Notes: generated by a model from the sequence alone, not told the origin. A stretch of DNA of 6,021 nucleotides from Sphingobacterium sp. UBA1575 (GCA_002322865.1 DCOH01000009.1:83211-89231); one strand, 5' to 3'; shown: positions 1 to 5,974, counted from the stretch's first letter. A program made the numbers and translations.

Positions 1-21
1 TTCGTTCCTCGCAATGACGGG
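1..21 (-). repeat. REP-like interspersed repeat, left copy (cut by window edge)
   Basis: Read on the minus strand, these bases match the plus-strand copy at 5887-5907 without a mismatch over 21 bases; the core is CGTCATTGCGAGGAACGAA. The window begins inside the element, so its outer part is not visible. It lies six bases beyond the T-tract of the terminator that follows the NlpC/P60 gene, so it is intergenic and does not disturb that gene. From memory, this sequence is a common dispersed repeat in Sphingobacteriaceae and some other bacteria; no search was made. The match itself is directly visible. Confidence 0.75.
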
Positions 22-26
22 CATAT

Positions 27-73
27 AAAAAAATAAAGTCCGAAAGTAAATACCTTCGGACTTTAATTTTTTT
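27..73 (-). terminator. Intrinsic terminator of the NlpC/P60 gene, probably bidirectional
   Basis: An 11-bp perfect stem pairs 34-44 (TAAAGTCCGAA) with 55-65 (TTCGGACTTTA) around a 10-base loop. Seven A lie at 27-33 and seven T at 67-73, so the hairpin is followed by a 7-U tract whichever strand is transcribed. It stands 27 bases past the stop codon of the minus-strand peptidase gene and should end that transcript. It may also stop rightward transcription entering from the left of the window. Confidence 0.88.
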
Positions 74-91
74 ATATAATTAAAAATGGAA

Positions 92-664
92 TTAGTTCAA
101 ATTTCCTTTTTCGTTTTTATTAGCGTCAGCAGTCATTATTCTTGCGTTATCCAATTTAGGACGTCCACCGTTGTAATAATAGCGTTTCCAATAAGCTTCA
201 TTCAGGTTGCTCACCATAACACCTTTTGAAGATGAGGCATGCGCGAATTTGTCGTCGCCTAAATAAACACCAACGTGGGTAATATTTCTGCTTCTGATCT
301 TGAAGAATACCAAGTCTCCTGCCTGTAATTCATTCTTACGGATAGGGGTTACATTATCATATTGGTTACGGCTGTTGTAGCCAATGGTCGTGTTGAAAAC
401 ATTTTCATACACCGCCAAAGAGAATTTAGAACAATCGATACCTCTTTTGGAGTCACCTCCTAAGCGGTAGGGAGTGCCTAACCACTCGTAAACAAATTGA
501 TAAAGTTTGGTATTTGTCGTCGCGTTTACCGCAACACCCATGATTTGGGAGAAGTATTCTTTTGCTAGATTATCCGGGTCTGAGGATCTTTGGTTAGTTT
601 GAGCCTGCGAGAATAGACATAAGCCTATGAAGAGCATCACTGCCACTAGTTTCTTTGTTTTCAT
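92..664 (-). CDS. Secreted NlpC/P60 family cell-wall endopeptidase
   Basis: The gene encodes 190 residues. Residues 1-22 form a signal peptide: basic start MKTKK, hydrophobic core, and SQAQ before a likely signal peptidase I cut. Cys16 is not in a convincing lipobox, so a soluble periplasmic protein is more likely than a lipoprotein. The NlpC/P60 domain spans about 52-170. It shows TPYRLGG (64-70), GIDCSKF with the expected nucleophile Cys78, HVGVYLG with His130, and FAHASSSKGV with His142, giving the Cys-His-His triad of Spr/MepS-like enzymes. Family members cut peptide stems of peptidoglycan, usually D,L-endopeptidase bonds; the exact bond here is unknown. The usual DCSGF is DCSKF in this protein. 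The last 20 residues are a polar tail outside the domain. It is transcribed alone, divergently from the thr operon, and ends at a strong terminator. The family is sure; the substrate is not. Confidence 0.92.
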   Translation of the reverse strand: MKTKKLVAVMLFIGLCLFSQAQTNQRSSDPDNLAKEYFSQIMGVAVNATTNTKLYQFVYEWLGTPYRLGGDSKRGIDCSKFSLAVYENVFNTTIGYNSRNQYDNVTPIRKNELQAGDLVFFKIRSRNITHVGVYLGDDKFAHASSSKGVMVSNLNEAYWKRYYYNGGRPKLDNARIMTADANKNEKGNLN

Positions 665-706
665 TAAATCGCTTTTATATACAACCTTTTAGCTCCTCGA
701 ATTGTC

Positions 707-714
707 CAAAATTA
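707..714 (-). promoter_or_regulatory. Candidate -7 element for the NlpC/P60 gene
   Basis: On the minus strand the bases read TAATTTTG, matching the Bacteroidota -7 consensus TAnnTTTG. A start about six bases downstream would give a 5' UTR of roughly 35-40 bases before the ATG at 664. The best upstream TTTG (minus strand, 743 to 740) is 25 bases away, longer than the usual 19-21, so the match is incomplete and the call tentative. Confidence 0.35.
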
Positions 715-784
715 TTGACATTTTTCAAACGAGCTGAAGCAAATGTAAGACATACTGTATAGAATTCAAAACATTTTTTGACTC

Positions 785-812
785 TTTTAACAAAGTTTTA
801 ACATTTTTAACA
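785..812 (+). repeat. Three tandem-spaced copies of TTTTAACA, possible operator sites
   Basis: TTTTAACA occurs at 785-792, 796-803 and 805-812, with start-to-start steps of 11 and 9 bases, close to one helical turn. A fourth exact copy lies at 910-917, eight bases upstream of the -33 element of the thr promoter. The even spacing suggests binding sites for a protein on one face of the helix, but the region is AT-rich and the repeats are short. No regulator is identified, and they could serve either divergent gene. Confidence 0.35.
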
Positions 813-821
813 CTTCCTCTT

Positions 822-830
822 TGTGGATAA
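822..830 (-). other. Single perfect DnaA-box match
   Basis: The plus strand reads TGTGGATAA, the reverse complement of the DnaA box TTATCCACA. No second good box was found nearby; a one-mismatch relative, TGTGGATCA, occurs at 1105-1113. An isolated box is not an origin. It could be a chance match or a DnaA-responsive site in the shared upstream region. Evidence is sequence match only. Confidence 0.3.
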
Positions 831-924
831 CTTTTGACAAAATCAAATTTATTTAGGCAGGTTTGAATAAAATCAGCTCTCCATTGATTAAAGCAGTATT
901 TTAAAAATATTTTAACAAATCCTC

Positions 925-954
925 TTGTATGTAATAATATTTATAATATATTTG
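925..954 (+). promoter_or_regulatory. Bacteroidota-type promoter of the thr operon
   Basis: TTG at 925-927 is followed by exactly 19 bases and then TATATTTG at 947-954, matching the Bacteroidota primary sigma-factor pattern TTG-N19-TAnnTTTG. Transcription would start near 960, about 15 bases before the leader peptide ATG at 975. It is the only full match of this form that I found in the plus strand of the intergenic region, and its position fits the attenuator that follows. Confidence 0.75.
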
Positions 955-974
955 AAAAAACAAACAGTAAATTG

Positions 975-1040
975 ATGTATAACAGCATTATTATTATTAC
1001 AATTATTATTACCACCGGGAGAAATCTATCGGAGGAATGA
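975..1040 (+). CDS. thrL: thr operon leader peptide (Ile/Thr-rich)
   Basis: This 21-residue reading frame starts with ATG and ends with TGA. The peptide opens MYNS, continues with the run IIIITIIITTG (residues 5-15), and ends RNLSEE. It therefore has seven Ile codons, all ATT, and three Thr codons (ACA, ACC, ACC). The run resembles the function, not the exact sequence, of E. coli ThrL, whose Thr and Ile codons sense charged tRNAs. Translation would begin about 15 bases after the predicted transcript start, with no Shine-Dalgarno site, as is usual in this phylum. The stop lies 32 bases before the terminator stem, and thrA starts 41 bases after the terminator's T-tract. Low charging of tRNA-Ile or tRNA-Thr should stall the ribosome in the run and let transcription continue into thrA. 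The symbol is given by analogy of role and position. Confidence 0.85.
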   Translation: MYNSIIIITIIITTGRNLSEE

Positions 1041-1102
1041 TTCTATTGTATAGTATTTAGTACAGATATAAGAAGCCTTCCTCATCCAGGAAGGCTTTTT
1101 TT
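1011..1102 (+). promoter_or_regulatory. Transcription attenuator of the thr operon
   Basis: Four segments can form alternative pairs. Segment 1 (1012-1017, over the ACC ACC codons) pairs with segment 2 (1030-1035) as CC/GG plus CCG/CGG around one A-A mismatch. Segment 2 (GAGGAA, 1032-1037) can instead pair with segment 3 (TTCCTC, 1078-1083). Segment 3 also forms the terminator with segment 4 (1073-1082 with 1088-1097). A ribosome stalled on the Ile/Thr run would cover segment 1 and free segment 2 to block the terminator. A ribosome reaching the stop at 1038-1040 would cover segment 2 and let the terminator form. The leader and terminator are clear; the 6-bp antiterminator is my inference from hand pairing, without energies. 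Confidence 0.7.
1073..1102 (+). terminator. Intrinsic terminator of the attenuator
   Basis: A perfect 10-bp stem, AAGCCTTCCT (1073-1082) with AGGAAGGCTT (1088-1097), closes a 5-base CATCC loop. It runs straight into seven T (1096-1102). It stands between the leader peptide stop and thrA in the direction of the operon, so it must be read through for thrABC expression. Nothing upstream besides the leader peptide would need a terminator here on the plus strand. Confidence 0.9.
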
Positions 1103-1143
1103 GTTGTGGATCAATGCTAAACAGTAAAAATAAACCCAAAAAA

Positions 1144-3591
1144 ATGAAAGTTTTAAAATTTGGCGGAACATCCGTAGGTTCCGTAGAAAGTATTCAAGCC
1201 GTACTTCAGATCGTAAAAAAATCGTATGATGCTGGCGAAAAGCCTTTAGTTGTATTATCGGCCATGTCAGGGATCACTAATCTATTGACCCAAATGGCTG
1301 AAGATGCGGCAGAAGGGAAACCTTTTCAAGATGATCTTAAACTGATGGAAGACCGTCATTTTGAGGTCGTCAAAAAATTGATCGCTGTAAAATACCAGAA
1401 TCCGGTCCTCACCAAACTTAAGCTCTTGATCAATGATCTGGAAGATCTTCTCCAAGGTATTGCTGTATTACGAGAGTTGAGTGATCAAAGTAAGGATCTC
1501 ATTGTTTCCTTTGGCGAACGTTGTAGCAATTTTCTGGTCGCCAAGATCATGGAGCAGGAAATACCGGTTTCCACGTATATCAATGCTTCACATTACATAA
1601 AAACAGATGATAATTTTGGAAATGCACATTTGAATGAAGCTTTGAGCCATCAGCTCATCCAAGCTTTAGCATTAACCCACGCTGATAAATTGTTGTTTGT
1701 AACCGGATTTATTGGATCCAATGATAAAGGCAGGATCACTACTTTAGGTCGAGGTGGTTCGGACTATACCGCTGCCATTTTCGGATCGGTTTTGAACGCT
1801 ACTGCCATCGAAATCTGGACCGATGTAAATGGGATGTTAACAGCAGACCCTAGAATTGTAAAAAAAGCTTTCTCTTTACCGATTCTTTCCTATACAGAGG
1901 CTATGGAGCTCTCCTATTTTGGGGCCAAGGTAATCTATCCACCTACCATGGTGCCTGCCTTTATGAAAAAAATACCCATCGTTATACGCAATACTTTCCA
2001 GCCGGAATTTCCTGGTACGGTCATTCAGTTTGAGAGTGGAAAGTCCAATTTCCCTATAAAAGGAATTTCCTCCATCGCTGATGTATCTGTGATCAATCTA
2101 ACTGGGAGTGGAATGGTAGGGAAATCCGGATTTAGTGGGCGTTTATTCACACTGTTGGCCAGGGAACAGATCAATGTCATTCTGATTACCCAATCATCGA
2201 GCGAACACAGTATCACCTTTGCGGTCCATCCAAATGATGCAAGAAAGGCTGTTAACCTGATCAAAAATGAATTTGAACTGGAATTAATGGCGAATAAATT
2301 GAGTGTTCCGGTGCTGGAAGATGGACTTTCTATCCTTGCTATTGTTGGAGAAAACATGAAACGTACGCCAGGCATGTCAGGTCGACTTTTTCATGCTTTA
2401 GGTAGGAATGGTATCAATGTGCGGGCAATCGCGCAGGGCTCCTCCGAATTCAATATTTCGGTCATTATCAATAAAGAAGACCTAGCCAAAGCCTTAAATG
2501 CGGTACATGATGCATTTTTTGCTGAACTCAAAAAAACATTGCATGTATTCAATATCGGAACGGGAAACATTGGTTCCACGCTCTTTAAACAGCTACATGA
2601 ACAACATGATTTTTTATTGGATCAAAATGATATTGAAATCAAAGTGGTCGGCATTTCCAATTCCAGGAAAATGGGCTTTAACCCGGAAGGGTTTGATTTG
2701 GGAAATTGGCAGGAAGAATTGGAACACCAGGGTGAGGTCGCTGACCTGGGCTCTTTTATCGGCCAAATGAAAGCCCTTAATTTACCGAACTGTGTTTTTA
2801 TCGATAATACAGCCAGTAAATTGTCCTCCACCTATTACGAGGAGATCTTCAGATCTAATATTTCCATAGTTACCTGTAATAAGATTGCAAATTCAGGTGA
2901 TTATGCCCAATATAGACTATTACATGAAACGGCAAGAAAACATGGTATGGATTTCTTTTACGAAACCAATGTTGGCGCAGGATTGCCTATAGTACGGGTA
3001 TTAAAGGATCTCATGATGAGTGGCGACCGTATCATCAAGATTGAAGCAATCCTATCGGGAACCATCTCCTATATCTTCAATAATTTTAAAGGGGATGCCT
3101 CTTTTTATGAGGTGGTAAAAAAAGCCCAGGAATTGGGCTATACCGAACCGGATCCAAGGGATGACCTGGGTGGAATAGATTTTATGCGCAAAATGCTCAT
3201 CCTTGCACGGGATGCAGGCCATGCGATAGAATCGGAATCCGTAAAACTTGGCAATATCCTGCCGGAAAGTTGCCTTCAGGCCAGTTCTGTTGATGAGTTT
3301 TATGCGGAGCTTTTAAAGGCGGATGAATTTTTCAATAACATGAAAGCGGAAGCTGCCAAGCAGAATAAAGTGATTCGCTATATTGGAACATTGGAAAATG
3401 GCGAAGTAGCCATCAATCTGCAGATGCTGGATGATAAGCATCCTTTTTATGCACTTTCTGGATCTGATAATATTATTTCCTTCACCACAGAACGATATAA
3501 GGATAGACCTCTGGTCGTTAAAGGGCCTGGGGCAGGAGCAGAAGTGACAGCAGCAGGTGTTTTTGCTGATCTGGTGAATGTTGGTGCTTAA
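1144..3591 (+). CDS. thrA: Bifunctional aspartokinase / homoserine dehydrogenase
   Basis: The 815-residue protein catalyses the first and third steps from aspartate to homoserine: ATP-dependent phosphorylation of aspartate, and NAD(P)H-dependent reduction of aspartate semialdehyde. Numbering from the ATG at 1144, the kinase domain (about 1-290) shows KFGGTS (5-10), SFGERCSN (122-129), TLGRGGSDYTA (200-210) and WTDVNGMLTADPR (225-237). Two ACT-type units follow (about 305-460), including LITQSSSE and AIAQGSSE, the likely site of threonine feedback. The dehydrogenase (about 466-815) has the nucleotide loop GTGNIG (472-477), TCNKIAN with Lys580, NVGAGLPIV (609-617), LSGTISYIFNNF and GYTEPDPRDDLGG before RK (682-683). 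Length matches E. coli ThrA (820 residues). The start at 1144 is preferred over an in-frame ATG at 1114 because the family begins MKVLKFGGTS; an A-rich run precedes it. thrB follows after 24 bases. Confidence 0.96.
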   Translation: MKVLKFGGTSVGSVESIQAVLQIVKKSYDAGEKPLVVLSAMSGITNLLTQMAEDAAEGKPFQDDLKLMEDRHFEVVKKLIAVKYQNPVLTKLKLLINDLEDLLQGIAVLRELSDQSKDLIVSFGERCSNFLVAKIMEQEIPVSTYINASHYIKTDDNFGNAHLNEALSHQLIQALALTHADKLLFVTGFIGSNDKGRITTLGRGGSDYTAAIFGSVLNATAIEIWTDVNGMLTADPRIVKKAFSLPILSYTEAMELSYFGAKVIYPPTMVPAFMKKIPIVIRNTFQPEFPGTVIQFESGKSNFPIKGISSIADVSVINLTGSGMVGKSGFSGRLFTLLAREQINVILITQSSSEHSITFAVHPNDARKAVNLIKNEFELELMANKLSVPVLEDGLSILAIVGENMKRTPGMSGRLFHALGRNGINVRAIAQGSSEFNISVIINKEDLAKALNAVHDAFFAELKKTLHVFNIGTGNIGSTLFKQLHEQHDFLLDQNDIEIKVVGISNSRKMGFNPEGFDLGNWQEELEHQGEVADLGSFIGQMKALNLPNCVFIDNTASKLSSTYYEEIFRSNISIVTCNKIANSGDYAQYRLLHETARKHGMDFFYETNVGAGLPIVRVLKDLMMSGDRIIKIEAILSGTISYIFNNFKGDASFYEVVKKAQELGYTEPDPRDDLGGIDFMRKMLILARDAGHAIESESVKLGNILPESCLQASSVDEFYAELLKADEFFNNMKAEAAKQNKVIRYIGTLENGEVAINLQMLDDKHPFYALSGSDNIISFTTERYKDRPLVVKGPGAGAEVTAAGVFADLVNVGA

Positions 3592-3615
3592 TCGTTGAAA
3601 ATTAAAAAGAAAAAA

Positions 3616-4572
3616 ATGTCTCAATTAATAAATAAAGAAGTTCGCGTTTTTGCACCGGCAACAGTTGCCAATATGATCTGTGGTTATGATATCTTGGGTT
3701 TTGCGGTGGATAGTCCTGGGGACGAAGTGTTCATGAAAAGAACGGAAAACCCAGGGGTGGTCATCCGGTCTATTGTAGGAGATGATGGGCGATTGCCTTT
3801 AGATCCGGATAAGAATACGGTTTCAGCCTGCGTAAAAATGTATTTAGCACATCTCGGTCTTGAGAAAGAAGTGGGTGTGGAGATCGATCTGATCAAGCAT
3901 ATGCCTATAGGTAGTGGTTTGGGATCAAGCTCAGCTAGTACCGTAGCTGGATTATTTGCTATCAATACCTTAATGGGCAATCCTTTGACCAAAGAGGAAT
4001 TGATGCCTTTCTGCATAGCGGGCGAACGGTTGGCTTGTGGCCACGGGCATGCCGATAATGTTGCGCCAGCATTAATGGGAGGGATCACCCTGATTCGTGG
4101 TGGAGAGGGATTGGATATCGTTAAATTGCCTGTGCCGGATGAATTGGTGGCTGGCATCGTATTTCCACAGGTCGATGTGCCTACGCGGGATGCCAGGCAA
4201 TTGATCAAAGAAAAAGTGGCCTTGAAAGATGCTGTAATCCAATGGGGAAATATCGCTGGATTGGTTTCCGGTATTTTTATGTCAGATTATGACCTGATAG
4301 CCCGGTCCATGCAGGATGTCCTGATCGAACCGACCCGCGCCATCCTGATACCGGAATTCTATGAAATGAAACGCATCGCGGAGGAAGCTGGGGTGTTGAG
4401 TTTCGGAATCTCCGGTTCTGGACCTTCCGTAGTGGCTATTTCCAAAGGCCATGAGGCTGCCCAGAGGGCAGTAGATGCCATCCAGCAACATTTGAATGAA
4501 CAAGGCATTGAGAGCCTTCAATTTGTTTCCAAAGTGAATGTGGAAGGCCCTAAAATATTATCTCAATCCTAA
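3616..4572 (+). CDS. thrB: Homoserine kinase (GHMP family)
   Basis: This 318-residue cytoplasmic enzyme phosphorylates homoserine with ATP to O-phosphohomoserine, the substrate of ThrC. All three GHMP kinase motifs are visible: APATVANMICGYDILGFAV (13-31), the ATP-binding loop PIGSGLGSSSAS (97-108) and the C-terminal FGISGSGPSVVAI (263-275). Length is normal for ThrB (about 300-320). The ATG at 3616 is preferred to a TTG at 3595, whose extra residues would be a run of lysines encoded by the A-rich translation start region. The gene sits between thrA and thrC in the same direction with short gaps, which together with the HGHADNVAPALMGG segment favours homoserine kinase over mevalonate or other GHMP kinases. 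Confidence 0.95.
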   Translation: MSQLINKEVRVFAPATVANMICGYDILGFAVDSPGDEVFMKRTENPGVVIRSIVGDDGRLPLDPDKNTVSACVKMYLAHLGLEKEVGVEIDLIKHMPIGSGLGSSSASTVAGLFAINTLMGNPLTKEELMPFCIAGERLACGHGHADNVAPALMGGITLIRGGEGLDIVKLPVPDELVAGIVFPQVDVPTRDARQLIKEKVALKDAVIQWGNIAGLVSGIFMSDYDLIARSMQDVLIEPTRAILIPEFYEMKRIAEEAGVLSFGISGSGPSVVAISKGHEAAQRAVDAIQQHLNEQGIESLQFVSKVNVEGPKILSQS

Positions 4573-4583
4573 TTTTATTGAAC

Positions 4584-5918
4584 ATGAAATATTACAGTAC
4601 AAACAATAGCGATTTAAGGGTATCCTTTCAGGATGCTGTTTTCCATTCCTTACCTCAGGATAAAGGCTTATATATGCCTGAGCGCATCCCACAACTGGAT
4701 CCTTATTTTCTTCGAAATATCCAACAATATTCTTTTCAGGAGATCGCATTTACGATTGCTAAAGCCGTCATAGGTACGGATATTCCAGAAAACGACCTCA
4801 AGAGGATTGTGTATGATGCAATTGATTTTGATGCTCCTGTTAAATTCTTGAGCCCAGAAGCTGCGGTTTTAGAGCTGTTCCATGGACCATCCTTTGCTTT
4901 CAAGGATTTTGGCGCGAGGTTCATGAGTCGGATCATGGGCTATTTCTCCAAAGATGGCGATCAATTATTGGATGTGTTGGTGGCTACTTCTGGTGATACG
5001 GGTGGCGCGGTTGCATTGGGATTCTTGGGGGTGGAAGGTACGCGTGTTACGATCCTCTATCCGAAAGGGAAGGTTTCTAAGGTGCAGGAAGATCAGTTGA
5101 CCAAAAACGGAAAGAATATTAGGGCTTTGGAGGTGAATGGTAGCTTTGACGATTGCCAGGCTTTGGTTAAACAGGCTTTTAATGATCCTTTATTGAATAA
5201 AGAGATGCGGCTGACATCTGCAAACTCTATTAACATTGCTCGATTGTTACCCCAGACGTTTTATTATTTTTGGGCTTATGCACAGTTGCGGGCACAGGGA
5301 ATGAAGGAGCTGGTGTTTGCAGTGCCAAGTGGTAATTTTGGGAATATTGGGGCAGGCTTGTTGGCTTATAAGATGGGCTTGCCGGTTCATCATTTTGTGG
5401 CAGGAACGAATGTCAATGATACGGTTCCTCGTTTTTTGGAGACGGGGGAATATGATCCCAAATCTTCTAAACAGACCATTTCGAATGCCATGGATGTTGG
5501 GGATCCGAGTAACTGGGTTCGGATTTTGGATATGTTTGAGGGGGATAGGGGATCTTTGAAAGAATTGCTGAGTTCCTACGCTTTTGATGATGAGGAAACA
5601 AAAGCTGGTATGCAGGAATTGTATGAGGAGTTTAAGTATGTGGCTTGTCCGCATACAGCGATTGCGTATTTAGCAGCTAAGGCTTATCGGAAAGATCATC
5701 CGGGAGAATATGCTTCGGTATTTCTTTCCACTGCGCATCCTTGTAAGTTTCCTGAAGCGATATCGGAGGAGGTGTATAAGGATGTGAAATTTCCTACTGG
5801 CGCAGAGAATTTGGCAGAAAAGGAAAAACAGGTAACGGAGTTGGAGGTTAATTACGAGGATTTTCGGAGTTATTTGTTACACTTTCCCCGTCATTGCGAG
5901 GAACGAAGCAATCTTTAG
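4584..5918 (+). CDS. thrC: Threonine synthase (PLP-dependent), C-terminus extended by a repeat
   Basis: The 444-residue protein converts O-phosphohomoserine to threonine and phosphate. Features seen: N-terminal MKYYSTNN and the GLYMPE segment of ThrC; GPSFAFKDFGARF with the PLP-binding Lys107; ATSGDTGGAV (134-143); PSGNFGN (248-254), which binds the PLP phosphate; and CPHTAIAYLA and STAHPCKFPEA near the C-terminus. The start is the ATG at 4584, 11 bases after thrB; a TTG at 4578 is less likely. The coding frame runs into the interspersed repeat that starts at 5887, so the last residues, RHCEERSNL, are the translation of the repeat and the stop TAG at 5916 lies just past it. This tail is not part of the normal fold and is probably tolerated. 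No clear intrinsic terminator follows within the window. Confidence 0.95.
   Translation: MKYYSTNNSDLRVSFQDAVFHSLPQDKGLYMPERIPQLDPYFLRNIQQYSFQEIAFTIAKAVIGTDIPENDLKRIVYDAIDFDAPVKFLSPEAAVLELFHGPSFAFKDFGARFMSRIMGYFSKDGDQLLDVLVATSGDTGGAVALGFLGVEGTRVTILYPKGKVSKVQEDQLTKNGKNIRALEVNGSFDDCQALVKQAFNDPLLNKEMRLTSANSINIARLLPQTFYYFWAYAQLRAQGMKELVFAVPSGNFGNIGAGLLAYKMGLPVHHFVAGTNVNDTVPRFLETGEYDPKSSKQTISNAMDVGDPSNWVRILDMFEGDRGSLKELLSSYAFDDEETKAGMQELYEEFKYVACPHTAIAYLAAKAYRKDHPGEYASVFLSTAHPCKFPEAISEEVYKDVKFPTGAENLAEKEKQVTELEVNYEDFRSYLLHFPRHCEERSNL
5887..5915 (+). repeat. REP-like interspersed repeat, right copy, inside the 3' end of thrC
   Basis: Bases 5887-5907 are identical to the reverse complement of 1-21. 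The element continues with GCAATCTT, and ATTGC (5893-5897) pairs with GCAAT (5908-5912) around a 10-base loop, giving the small palindrome expected of REP-like elements. It is read in frame by thrC. How far the element extends to the right is uncertain because the left copy is cut by the window edge. Confidence 0.75.
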
Positions 5919-5930
5919 TCATACCATATA

Positions 5931-5967
5931 CTGTTCATATCATGCTTTACCCTGTTCATATCATGCT
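5931..5967 (+). repeat. Short direct repeat CTGTTCATATCATGCT, two copies
   Basis: The 16 bases CTGTTCATATCATGCT occur at 5931-5946 and again at 5952-5967, without mismatch, with five bases between them. The second copy leads directly into the next palindromic repeat (GAGCATCGTCGAAG). This looks like a partial duplication of the edge of that repeat, or slippage, in the DNA after thrC. No function is evident. Confidence 0.7.
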
Positions 5968-5974
5968 GAGCATC

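Larger units (their letters stand above)
665..974. other. Divergent intergenic region between the peptidase gene and the thr leader
   Basis: These 310 AT-rich bases hold no convincing gene. From left to right they contain a candidate promoter for the leftward peptidase gene (near 707-714), three close copies of TTTTAACA (785-812), a perfect DnaA-box match (822-830), a fourth TTTTAACA (910-917) and the thr promoter (925-954). The segment at about 831-900 shows nothing I can name. There is ample room for regulators of either promoter. Confidence 0.7.

Noticed and set aside
715..839. Two TTGACA hexamers (715-720 and 834-839) as sigma-70 type -35 boxes
   Set aside because: Neither has a TATAAT-like partner at 16-18 bases, and Bacteroidota promoters follow a different consensus.
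1037..1060. ATG overlapping the leader stop (ATGA) with GGAGG just before it, encoding MILLYSI
   Set aside because: The GGAGG is one base from the ATG, too close to act as a Shine-Dalgarno site, and the frame is seven codons; GGAGG is better explained as attenuator segment 2.
1114..1143. In-frame upstream ATG of thrA adding ten residues (MLNSKNKPKK)
   Set aside because: ThrA proteins begin at MKVLKFGGTS, the extra residues are encoded by the A-rich initiation region, and 1114 lies only 11 bases past the terminator T-tract.
3595..3615. TTG start for thrB giving a lysine-rich N-terminal extension
   Set aside because: The extension is low-complexity A-rich DNA; the ATG at 3616 gives the normal ThrB length and N-terminus.
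3684..4208. 174-codon antisense open frame opposite thrB, and similar frames opposite thrA and thrC
   Set aside because: They mirror well-conserved coding frames, show no recognisable domain or start context, and have compositions typical of antisense shadows.
4578..4583. TTG start for thrC adding two residues
   Set aside because: The ATG at 4584 gives the family-typical MKYYST start; TTG starts are rarer.
1..5907. The inverted repeat copies as ends of a composite transposon
   Set aside because: No transposase or target-site duplication is visible, the interior is core metabolism, and the element resembles a dispersed REP-like repeat.
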